A DNA stretch of 64,000 nt from Pseudomonas rhizosphaerae. Lineage in GTDB: Bacteria; Pseudomonadota; Gammaproteobacteria; Pseudomonadales; Pseudomonadaceae. The notes beneath the pieces are model-generated. The model saw only the letters and a program-made list of their open reading frames with translations. It ran no database searches and had not been told where the DNA came from. Position 1 is the first letter of the stretch; each line of letters begins with the position of its first letter. This document shows, piece by piece, positions 45,406 to 54,033 of this stretch. The stretch lies in NCBI RefSeq assembly GCF_000761155.1, contig NZ_CP009533.1, positions 992,001 through 1,056,000 on the forward strand, written 5' to 3'. A program made the translations under genes and the position numbers.

Positions 45406-48400
45406 TTAAGCGCTCACTGCCGCCATGGCCGCCTGGCCAACCGCTTGCCAGTCGGCCTCAGGGCTGTCGGCGTTCAAGGCGCAGGCTTGCAGCAAGGTCG
45501 CGCCGTTGAGGCCGGTTTGCAGTGCAATGGCCTGGGCACGGCGCAGCCAGTCCAGGTGCGCGACGGTTTTGGCGATGCCTTGGGGCAGCGTGGCGGTCAG
45601 TGCGGCGACGTCATCGACGTTCCAGCCCAGCAGGCTGGCGGCAGCGGCGTTGCAGTGCTCGGCCTGGGTGGCCAACTGGCGTTTGCCAGGACGTTTGGAG
45701 ACGGCGGTGTTGGCCAGTTCCAGGTAGCCCAGCAGGCGTTCCTCGGGTTGTCCGAGAGTGTTGAACAGGCTTTCGTAGGCTTTGAGCAGATGCAGGGTGT
45801 GCAGGGTCTGCGGCCACAGGGTGGCGGTGCCCAGCCAGGTGGGTTCAGCCAGGAACATCCGCAGGGCTCGTGCACCCAACTGGCTCCATTTGACGCCCAC
45901 TGCCGCACAGGTAACGCCGTGCAATTGCTGCAGAACAGCGTCGATACGGTCTTGCACCGGTTCACCCGAAGCAGGCCAGGCTTCGTTTACGCAATCCAGA
46001 AAGGCCTGCGGGGTTACTATGGCCCAGCGAGCGGCCAGCAGTGCTTGCTCGGGCAGCAGGCCGGTGTACTCCTGCACGAAGCCCTCAACCAGGCGCTGCT
46101 GCCGGGCCAGCCTATCGGCAAGCCATTCGCTCAAGCGCAGCGTGGTGGGCTCGACGGCTTCCGGGGCAAGTGGTAGCACTGTCAGCATCCCTAGCACTGT
46201 GGCCACCAGTTGGGCGTGGTCGGTGTCCTGCACGGTGACGTCCGGAGCGATGATGAATCCGCCTGAGCTGATCAGATAGAATGCGCGCAGCTGTGCATAC
46301 CAGTTGATCACTGTTCCGTCGACGGTCGTTGGCAAGCCCAGATCGTCCACCTGTTCAGGGGTAATGCGCTGGGTAAACGCATCACCGGCCAGTTGCTGCA
46401 GGCGCTCGAGCAGGGCTGCGCTCGGCTCGACGCTGCCGGTGGCGTCGAGCAGTTCGCGCAATGCGGTAACGGTCAGCTTGTTGGCTTTAAGCCAGCGAAT
46501 AGCCCAGTCCACGCGCATCAGCACGTCCAGGATATCGACGCCCGGGGCGCTGGTACGCGACAGCATTTGCCCTCTGGCCACCAATTGGCGGAATTCAGAT
46601 CCACCTAGCAGCTCCAGCAGCCACTGGCTGTCTTCGACGCTAAGCGCAAACATCTGCGCGATCCGAGCCTGACGATACAACGAGGAAACGAACGGAAGAT
46701 CGAGTTGCGGTGCACTCACATAAGCAGAAGCATCGGCAATGATACAACTCAGTGAACCAGCGCCCGACAGCGCCAGGGCAGCGCACAGCTGTTGCACTGT
46801 CTGTTTTACGCTCATCTCGTTGGAGTCGAGATTCAACGGCGTTTCATTCAATACCAGCGGGGCATTGAACAACGTCGGCGTATTGAACACCTGATCGAAC
46901 ATGGGTGGCTTTCCATCGAAAGCGTAGGGATTGACCTCGCACACCAGCGCCGCAAGCTCTCGCGCTGTCAGGTCGTAGGTACGATTGAAATGACGGTAAG
47001 CTCCGATCAACCGCAGGGTATTTGCGTTGAGCAGAAGACGGATGTTATCTCCCTCGCTGCGCATGCCTGCCACGATCAAATTGTCCAGTTCGGGGAACGG
47101 TATATGGGTCAAACGCTGAAGACGGATCATGCGTTGCAGGCGGTCGAGTCTGTCAGGCGACAGATTACGGATGCGTGACGGCGCGCCGCGCTCGATACAC
47201 ATGCTGTTGGTATAAATGTCGTTCAATGTCGGCAGGCTGTCATCCAACCCACCCGAACCATTGACGTAGCGGGCCCCGGCGTCCATCGGCTTGGGTGCTG
47301 GGTTGGCAGGGTTTGCGCTGGTAATGATGTAGTGCAAGCGGGGGCAGTTGACCGAGACCTGCGGTGCGGTCAGCCCAACGGCCAGCGCCTGCTTGATTTC
47401 AGCAGCGCCCAGGCCGGTCTGAGCCATGAAAACGTTCAGGGCTGCTGACGACATATGTCGGTTGGAGTGTTCTGGGATGCCCAGATGAGTGAGCAGGTGC
47501 TGTTTTTGCTGTTCGCTGAGTTGACAGTCCGCTGCGTGCAAGTTTACTTCCAGTCGCTGTAATAACTGATCCTTGTGCCGTTGGCCGTAAACGTCGAAGA
47601 TCAAAGCTGCAGAATAATCACCGCTCAGTTCCACACCTGGATTATCTTCAGGTTTCATGACTACAGCCAGGCATCTTGCATACGCACTGCTCCCGGTCAT
47701 AGGCGCATTGATCGAACGGTCTAGCAGAGGTCTGCGCTGGAAAAAGTGGGTGTACGCCCGGACTTTCACGATTTTTTCGCCTGCGCCTCCGGTCAGCCTC
47801 ACTGTGATCAATGTATCAGTGCCATCGGCCGCTACCGCACTGGTAGTGGCAGCAGGCACGCAATCAACCACTGATGGCTGCGGTTGGAGTAGCACGTAGG
47901 TCGCTTGAGTATTCCATACGATAACCTCGCTATACGAGGGCGACACCCACGGCTGGCCAGCGGCCAAGATTTCAGCTAGATCGATATCGAAACTTGGGAA
48001 GTGCACTGGCTCGAGCAATAACTTCTGGTGTGCAGGACTGATCTGACTCAGCAGACACAATGCGTCATCCGAGCCGTAGACGGCTTCAGGAAAGTCAGGC
48101 ACGTCCTGGCTGACACGATAATTGATCTCCCCCAGCCTCGGCTTCTCCCCACTCAACGCCAGACTCACCTGCTGATGAGCAAACTGATAGGGGAACACGA
48201 ACGGGTGTTTCTTCTCGGCCAGCAATTGGTGCACTGGCCGCACATCGCCTTTGTCCGCCTGATACTTGCCGATGCCCTGGGTCAGTACGTCGTTGACCAG
48301 GTCCAGCATGGGCCTGCTCTGGTAGGTGCTTTGCTCGTCGATCACCAGCTTGTCCAGGTCCGGGCGGCGGACTGCCAAGGGGATGCGCTTGGGTGAAGTC

Positions 48401-48936
48401 GAGGCACCTTCGATGCGCTGCTCGGCGAAGCGGCGCAGCGAGCCCAGGTAGGCGACCGGGCCGTCCATGGCTTCGATGGCGCCGACCTTGCAGAACTGGT
48501 CCCAGTTTTCCTTGAACAGGTTAGGGTAGCTGGGGCCAACGTCGACCAGGGCGCGCACACCGGTCTGCGGAGCGATCTGCGGCAGGCTGCGGCCCGACGA
48601 GACTTGCTCTTCGCGGTAGGAGCGGGCGATCTGGGTGGCGTAGCACAGGGCGTTGTCGTAGGCCATTTCGCCGTCCGCATCGCTCAGGCTGCGCACCTGG
48701 CGAACGAAGGCTTGCTTGGGCTGACGGATGATGTCGAACACCGAGCTGTAGCCTAGCCGGGGCATTGCGTCGGCGAAGCTGAGTTTGCCATTCAGGGTAC
48801 GGGTCTGTGGCGTTTCAGGGACGAGGTTCTGGAACAGCGGGTTGGGTACATAGCTGTCGTCAGAAGGCTGGATAGTGTGCTCGTCGACGTCGTGCTCGAT
48901 CGGTGCTGTGAAAACGGGTTCATCGTGAATAGACAT
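45406..48936 (-). CDS. toxin complex TcA N-terminal subunit TcaA, copy 1
   Basis: 1176 residues. The VRP1/SpvA-type domain of Tc A-components starts near residue 30 (NPLFQNLVPETPQTR, then FADAMPRLGYSSVFDIIRQPKQAF). The C-terminal part is helical, as in the TcA shell. It is the first half of a split TcA whose second half, tcaB1, follows 99 bp downstream. The central part (about residues 250-810) differs strongly from copy 2, whereas both ends are nearly identical. GAGAG lies 7-8 bases before the ATG. No signal peptide is seen, as usual for Tc proteins. Confidence 0.87.
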   Translation of the reverse strand: MSIHDEPVFTAPIEHDVDEHTIQPSDDSYVPNPLFQNLVPETPQTRTLNGKLSFADAMPRLGYSSVFDIIRQPKQAFVRQVRSLSDADGEMAYDNALCYATQIARSYREEQVSSGRSLPQIAPQTGVRALVDVGPSYPNLFKENWDQFCKVGAIEAMDGPVAYLGSLRRFAEQRIEGASTSPKRIPLAVRRPDLDKLVIDEQSTYQSRPMLDLVNDVLTQGIGKYQADKGDVRPVHQLLAEKKHPFVFPYQFAHQQVSLALSGEKPRLGEINYRVSQDVPDFPEAVYGSDDALCLLSQISPAHQKLLLEPVHFPSFDIDLAEILAAGQPWVSPSYSEVIVWNTQATYVLLQPQPSVVDCVPAATTSAVAADGTDTLITVRLTGGAGEKIVKVRAYTHFFQRRPLLDRSINAPMTGSSAYARCLAVVMKPEDNPGVELSGDYSAALIFDVYGQRHKDQLLQRLEVNLHAADCQLSEQQKQHLLTHLGIPEHSNRHMSSAALNVFMAQTGLGAAEIKQALAVGLTAPQVSVNCPRLHYIITSANPANPAPKPMDAGARYVNGSGGLDDSLPTLNDIYTNSMCIERGAPSRIRNLSPDRLDRLQRMIRLQRLTHIPFPELDNLIVAGMRSEGDNIRLLLNANTLRLIGAYRHFNRTYDLTARELAALVCEVNPYAFDGKPPMFDQVFNTPTLFNAPLVLNETPLNLDSNEMSVKQTVQQLCAALALSGAGSLSCIIADASAYVSAPQLDLPFVSSLYRQARIAQMFALSVEDSQWLLELLGGSEFRQLVARGQMLSRTSAPGVDILDVLMRVDWAIRWLKANKLTVTALRELLDATGSVEPSAALLERLQQLAGDAFTQRITPEQVDDLGLPTTVDGTVINWYAQLRAFYLISSGGFIIAPDVTVQDTDHAQLVATVLGMLTVLPLAPEAVEPTTLRLSEWLADRLARQQRLVEGFVQEYTGLLPEQALLAARWAIVTPQAFLDCVNEAWPASGEPVQDRIDAVLQQLHGVTCAAVGVKWSQLGARALRMFLAEPTWLGTATLWPQTLHTLHLLKAYESLFNTLGQPEERLLGYLELANTAVSKRPGKRQLATQAEHCNAAAASLLGWNVDDVAALTATLPQGIAKTVAHLDWLRRAQAIALQTGLNGATLLQACALNADSPEADWQAVGQAAMAAVSA

Positions 48937-49030
48937 CGTGGTTCTCTCAAAAAAAGGTCAGCAGGTGCCGGCCCGGCAAGCGCGGCCGGCACGAATCAAA
49001 GGAGGTTGGGTAGTCCCTTGCGCGGCGCCT

Positions 49031-49090
49031 GCTCCCACACTGATCGGCGCTATCACCAAGATCAGTGTGGGAGCGGGTTCTACCCGCGAA
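49031..49090. repeat. REP with inverted flank between the two TcA units
   Basis: ctcccacactgatc at 49032 and gatcagtgtgggag at 49060 form a 14-bp inverted repeat, and the right arm continues into a full REP (gagcgggttctacccgcgaa). Located between tcaB2 and tcaA1. Confidence 0.8.
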
Positions 49091-49104
49091 GAGGCCAGGC
49101 CTGT

Positions 49105-52100
49105 TTACGACTTGGCGGTATAGCTGACGCGTACGATCACATCGCTCAACGACGCCAGCAGCTCGGGCGTGGAACGGGTGAAGCGCAGGTTCCAGCTGGA
49201 CACGGCGCCCGTGCCTTCGAACGGCAGGTAACGCTCGTCGTCGAAGTTGAGGGTGAACATGCCGTCGTCATCCATACCGCTGGAGATCGCGATCTGCTGG
49301 CTGGCGCGCATGTTTTCCCAGACGTTGCTGCCCACGGTTTCGCCCATTTCCACCTTGCTGTAGGTCTGGGTGAGGATCGCGGCGAGGTCTTCGTACGGGC
49401 CCAGCACGGCGGGCAGCGTCACGCTGATGCGTTTGATGCGGCGCAGGTACTGGCCGGGGTAGTCGTTGTCGAACAGCCCCTGTTCCAGCTTGATTTCCAG
49501 ACCGCCGTTCTTGCCCAGATCGGCCACCACGGTGGCCCACGGCTTGGCGTCGGTTTCCAGCAGGCGACGCACCGAGACGGTCTTGGTGATCTCCAACTGG
49601 CGCGCATTACGCTGCAGGTACGCCGCTTCCATCTTCATCAGGTTGAGCTTGAGCGACTCGCCGGCGGTAAGGCCGCGGTAGCTGTCCTTCCAGGCGCCCG
49701 GCTGAATGAAGCGGGTTTTCAGGTCGGCGATCTCGTACTGCCAGCAGGCTTCGGCCGCCAGGCACAGCGACAGGGTGGTGTCGTAGGCCTGGTAGTAGAA
49801 GGTGGCGAACTGGCCGTTGAGCCACTGGTACAGCTGCGCGTTGGTGAAGCGCTTGCTGAGGAACTGATAGGTGGTGGCGGCTTGATCCACCATCAGCTCG
49901 GTCTGGCGCAGTTGCTCGGCGGTGACCTTGGCCTGCTCGTCGTGGACGGCGAGTTGCGCATCGATCTGCTCGATCTCGCGCTTGGCCTGGTCTTCGGCGT
50001 GCATCCATTCCTGGTGGCGGCGACGGTATTGTTCGGTGCGGTCCAGGGCTTCGGCGGCGCCGTGCAGCGAGGCTGCAAGGCCTTTAGACACAGCGGCAGC
50101 GATGCCAGGAACGCCTTCCAAACGCCAGCCGCCTGTAGTGGCGCCTACGATAGCACCGCCGGCCATGCCGGCAATCACACCGCCCACTGCACCGACCTGA
50201 TTAGGCGGCACTTTCAAGCCTTCGCCAAGGGCTTCGGATACGGCACCGACGCCCTCGGCTACGCGTCCTTGTAGGTGCAATGCGCCGGCGGCGGTCTCGC
50301 CCGCGCTGACTACTTCGTCAGCCAGCTTGCCGTAGTAGGCCAGACGGCCTTCGACAATAGCCCTGTTTGCCATGAGGGCTTTGCGTCCTTCGGCTTCAAC
50401 TGACTGCACTAATTGCTGCAGGATGATGGCCTGCTTGCTCATATCCCAAGCTTGCTGCTGCATTTCCTGTAACTGAGCGCTGTCTTTGCGCTCAAGCAGT
50501 GATAACAACGTGCTACCGAACTGGATCAGGTTGTCCACGGCGCGGGTGGCCCGCTCGTGCATGACACGGAAGCGGTAGTGAGGAATTTCTTGACCCAATA
50601 GCCGGCCTACTGCGCCGCCAGCAGCACCGCTGCCGAAGGCCGACAACAAGGCGCGTGGGTCAAGCGGAGCGGCGAACAATGGTAGTTGCAGTGGTTTACC
50701 GTCCAAAGTGCGGTTGTTACGCAGGTTTCGCAGGCGCGCTTCGGCGGTATCCCAGTGCTGCACCAGTTCTCGGTTCAAGGCAACTCTGAAGTGCGGGTTG
50801 TCCAGTTCTTGAAGCATTGGGTCAGCGTTGAACGGCATCAGCACCAAAGGGGGCTGGTGGAAAATGATTGCTGATCGGCCACCGTTTTCCGCCTCGCTGT
50901 CAGCTTTGCGCTGAGCTTCCTCATTAAGACGATACTCAAAGGTACGCAATGTGCTGTTATGCGAATTGGACAAGGCTTGCAACGTGACGGGGTTCCAGCC
51001 GCTAAGCAGCTTCTTGTCCGGGCGCGGACCAAGCAAGTCCAAAGCGCGCACGTACCACAGCTTGGCCTCATTCAAACCATCGGGTGTCAACTGACGGTAG
51101 GCACTGTCGCCACGGTCGAGCAGGTTCTTAATGAAGTGGTTGTAAACCGCCTTGCGATAATGCACAGGGTTGTCACTGGCAATGCCGTCCGGATCGATCG
51201 GTGCCCGAGTTGATTGTTCCCGGCTGATGGCATCCACCAGCGGACGCACGTTCCAGTAATCCGGGCGGCCGGTAGTGTCCCTGCGTCGGCTCGGGTCGAA
51301 AATGAAGCTGAGCCAATAGTCCGCTTCGATAAACTGCTGTTCTGTGTTAAGACGATGGCTGATCAGGAAAGGAAGGTGAAAGAACAGTTCCCAGAAGTAA
51401 AGGCCGTTGGCGCCCTTGAAGTCCATCGGAGGTTGGTCGCCAGTTGCAGCCAAGGCGGGCTCCGGCAAATGCTGCGTTTCCCACGACAGCAGATTTTCCA
51501 GAGCGACGTTGGCGCGTTCGATGAGATTACGGGCAAATAGCGTGTTCATGCGGACCGGCCGGCGATCAGCCGTATTCTGATCATTCTTGCGGATCGAGCA
51601 TCCATTGAAGTCGATAAATTCTGCTGTTCCGAGCGTCGGATTGGTACTGTAGGAAATCTTCGGCGCGACCAGCGTCGCACCGCTGCTGATTGTTTCCAGC
51701 TCTATTGTAGTGGCTTTGACGCAATGACCTTCCCCGGTATAATCATTACCGATGCGGTTCATCACGAACACGCCATGCAGCACAGTGAAATGCTTTTGAG
51801 CACCTGGCCATTCAACCCCCCAATCCGGACGTAGGCTTTCTGGATCGATATTGATTGTAATGGTTTGAGTGTGTTGGGCTGGGTAAAGAGCGCTCTGTAT
51901 TTCACTGACATGCAGATTGACTTTCTGACCGATATCGACAGGCGTTGGATTACCCATCGAATTTGATCGTGCAAGAAATTGCGCAAAGCTAGAGTCGCCG
52001 TGGCTGAGGGTAGCGGAGGTGGTGAAAGTACGAGCGTCTATGAATCGCAAGATATTCATGCTGCAGGTGGCACCCACTGAACTCTTTAACTGCCGGATGA

Positions 52101-53868
52101 GCGCCATGTTGATTTTCTTGCCATTCAGGTTGGCGCTGCCGCTTTGCGCATTGAAGCTGATGGAGCCGCTGTCGGTATTTTGAATGAAGTTGGCCAAAGC
52201 CACCGACGGTTTTTGGATAGCTATCAGTCCAAGAAATGCGCTTTTAAATACGCCCCCGCTAGTGGTGATCGTAGAACCTGCCCTCAGCGTGGCCCATTCT
52301 GCTCCATTGTCTTCCGGCAGCTTAAGTGTAAATACATAGTTGTTTGTGCCGGTGGCCGTCAGAGTAAACTCATTGATCCGATCAAAGCTAGCAGTGATGC
52401 GGGTAGATACTTTGATTTGTTTGCGAGATTCATCGTAAGTAATGTCGCGACCGTTCTCGATCTGAGCAATGAGGGACTGACGTCCACCATGGTTCCAACC
52501 GCTGAATCCAGTGGTTTGGGAGTTTGGCGATGTCGTGACACTTGGAGTCTTAAGCCGTACCGTTGCAGAGGTGACTGGAAACTGGAATCGACCTTTGTTG
52601 GCATTTGCAAAAAGCAGCCCGGTACGCATGACCAGTGTACGGTGAGGACCGTTGTCCGTCGCGGGCACGTCGTCTACTTTGCCGCGTGTAGGAAACAAGT
52701 CGAAGCTGTTAAAGTTCTTATCGATCTTAAGCGCCCTCAGCATCTTATAAGTATCCAGGCTTCCATCCGCAGCGTTCCCTACTCGCGCATAGCCCGCGTA
52801 GACAGCAAGTAATAGCGCTTCAGGATTGGTGGAGGTGTCGGCAACAGCAATCGTGTCGACATCCACATTTCCACGGGCGTCGGTGATTGCCGAGTAATCG
52901 GTTTCGAACTCCAGGTAACACTGCGGAGCACTCCAGCTGTCGTCGTATTTCTTGTACGTAAGGTTCAGACGCAACTTTGCCGTGACTTTGGGTTTTGCCA
53001 GAGGCCGGTGTTCATATTTGTCCCCCTGGGGAGGCACCGCTTCCAGCGCATTGCTATTGTCTGCTTCAAGGCTGTCGGAAACCTCTGTCCAGACCACAAA
53101 CAGACGATTGTTGAAGTACACCGGGCGAATGCTTCGTTCGAGTGCTGATTCCGAGATGGGCAAAGCGGCTCGCTTCCAATCCGACCATGCGCCCGGATTA
53201 GGGTTGTCATGCTTGGGGCCTTCACTGCCTTGAGCGATATAACTGCGTTCAGCCATATTCACCGAACGCCAGTAATACGCCCCCTCGGCACGGGATTTAC
53301 CGATGAAGTAATAGTGAGACTGGGCAAAGTCGGTCCCGGCGATATAGCCATTTATGACGGTCAGGTTGGCCACTTCCTCGAAGCTGGCCAGGTAAGCCTT
53401 TACCGCGTCCTGAGTGGTATCGATGCTGATCCGGTTTTGATTTATATCGTTTTCCAGCTGCTGGAAGTAACTCGACTTCTTCATGCGCAGCGAAGGGTCG
53501 ATGTACAGCGACGGGTACCATGTTAGTTGCTGGTTGGCCGCCCAGATCGGGTATTGGCTACGAATGTCGCGCCATTCCCCAATCAGATCCTCACTGAAGC
53601 GCACGTCGTCGTAACCCGGCTCCATGCCCAGCAGGGCACCGTTGACGTATTGCTGCAGGCTGGCAATAGCGCTGGCCACCGGGCTGGTTTCCACCGCTTG
53701 GGTAACCTGAGTGTCGAGCAGCAGGTATTCGTAAAGATCGTTCTCGGTGCGCAGTTTTTCAGTCAGGCCGAGGTCGGCCAAAGTGACATCGTTGGGCACG
53801 ACTTCGCCCAGGTAATAGGCGACGAGGGCGTCGCGAAAGCTTTCGTTCAATGAGGCTGCAATGGTCAT
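49105..53868 (-). CDS. toxin complex TcA C-terminal subunit TcaB, copy 2
   Basis: 1587 residues from MTIAASLNESF, the same start as copy 1; a reading from 54021 would run through a REP element and is rejected. Domain order matches copy 1: ABC-toxin N-terminal region, neuraminidase-like/receptor-binding region (about 250-790), pore segment (GGAIVGATTGGWRL) and TcB-binding C-terminus. The first 200 and last 330 residues are nearly identical to copy 1. The receptor-binding part is strongly diverged, with many substitutions and length changes. It should give a second TcA channel using the same TcB-TcC. Confidence 0.87.
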   Translation of the reverse strand: MTIAASLNESFRDALVAYYLGEVVPNDVTLADLGLTEKLRTENDLYEYLLLDTQVTQAVETSPVASAIASLQQYVNGALLGMEPGYDDVRFSEDLIGEWRDIRSQYPIWAANQQLTWYPSLYIDPSLRMKKSSYFQQLENDINQNRISIDTTQDAVKAYLASFEEVANLTVINGYIAGTDFAQSHYYFIGKSRAEGAYYWRSVNMAERSYIAQGSEGPKHDNPNPGAWSDWKRAALPISESALERSIRPVYFNNRLFVVWTEVSDSLEADNSNALEAVPPQGDKYEHRPLAKPKVTAKLRLNLTYKKYDDSWSAPQCYLEFETDYSAITDARGNVDVDTIAVADTSTNPEALLLAVYAGYARVGNAADGSLDTYKMLRALKIDKNFNSFDLFPTRGKVDDVPATDNGPHRTLVMRTGLLFANANKGRFQFPVTSATVRLKTPSVTTSPNSQTTGFSGWNHGGRQSLIAQIENGRDITYDESRKQIKVSTRITASFDRINEFTLTATGTNNYVFTLKLPEDNGAEWATLRAGSTITTSGGVFKSAFLGLIAIQKPSVALANFIQNTDSGSISFNAQSGSANLNGKKINMALIRQLKSSVGATCSMNILRFIDARTFTTSATLSHGDSSFAQFLARSNSMGNPTPVDIGQKVNLHVSEIQSALYPAQHTQTITINIDPESLRPDWGVEWPGAQKHFTVLHGVFVMNRIGNDYTGEGHCVKATTIELETISSGATLVAPKISYSTNPTLGTAEFIDFNGCSIRKNDQNTADRRPVRMNTLFARNLIERANVALENLLSWETQHLPEPALAATGDQPPMDFKGANGLYFWELFFHLPFLISHRLNTEQQFIEADYWLSFIFDPSRRRDTTGRPDYWNVRPLVDAISREQSTRAPIDPDGIASDNPVHYRKAVYNHFIKNLLDRGDSAYRQLTPDGLNEAKLWYVRALDLLGPRPDKKLLSGWNPVTLQALSNSHNSTLRTFEYRLNEEAQRKADSEAENGGRSAIIFHQPPLVLMPFNADPMLQELDNPHFRVALNRELVQHWDTAEARLRNLRNNRTLDGKPLQLPLFAAPLDPRALLSAFGSGAAGGAVGRLLGQEIPHYRFRVMHERATRAVDNLIQFGSTLLSLLERKDSAQLQEMQQQAWDMSKQAIILQQLVQSVEAEGRKALMANRAIVEGRLAYYGKLADEVVSAGETAAGALHLQGRVAEGVGAVSEALGEGLKVPPNQVGAVGGVIAGMAGGAIVGATTGGWRLEGVPGIAAAVSKGLAASLHGAAEALDRTEQYRRRHQEWMHAEDQAKREIEQIDAQLAVHDEQAKVTAEQLRQTELMVDQAATTYQFLSKRFTNAQLYQWLNGQFATFYYQAYDTTLSLCLAAEACWQYEIADLKTRFIQPGAWKDSYRGLTAGESLKLNLMKMEAAYLQRNARQLEITKTVSVRRLLETDAKPWATVVADLGKNGGLEIKLEQGLFDNDYPGQYLRRIKRISVTLPAVLGPYEDLAAILTQTYSKVEMGETVGSNVWENMRASQQIAISSGMDDDGMFTLNFDDERYLPFEGTGAVSSWNLRFTRSTPELLASLSDVIVRVSYTAKS

Positions 53869-53920
53869 GGAATGGATTCCTGTGTGGTTTCGAAGGTTGT
53901 GAGGTGTCAGTGAGGGCCTG

Positions 53921-54010
53921 TTCGCGGGCAAAGGGCTCGCCGCCCGCCCCGCTCCCAAGAGGGTTTGATTAACACCTCGAACCCTTGTGGGAGCGGGCTT
54001 TGCCCGCGAA
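53921..54010. repeat. REP pair between tcaA2 and tcaB2
   Basis: A left arm ttcgcgggc...ccgctccca and a right arm tgggagcgggctttgcccgcgaa face each other around an AT-richer spacer. The left arm has an insertion. Confidence 0.8.
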
Positions 54011-54033
54011 GAGGCCTGCACCGATACCTAGGG

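Larger units (their letters stand above)
40474..48936 (-). repeat. tandem duplication unit 1 (tcaA1-tcaB1)
   Basis: This unit is repeated at 49105-57570. Both the tcaB 3' end and the tcaA 3' end align at an exact offset of 8628 bp. Similarity is near-perfect at the tcaB 3' end, the tcaB 5' end, the tcaA 3' end and the tcaA 5' end, and low in the centres of both genes. Confidence 0.9.

Noticed and set aside
48877..50274. 465-residue plus-strand frame over the start of tcaA1 and the tcaB2 3' end, with a near-copy at 40429-41646
   Set aside because: The repeat looks interesting, but it merely reflects the duplicated tcaB DNA read on the wrong strand. It spans a REP and a gene boundary.
53869..54021. 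51-residue N-terminal extension of tcaB2
   Set aside because: It runs through a REP pair, and copy 1 starts at the same inner ATG with its own ribosome-binding site.
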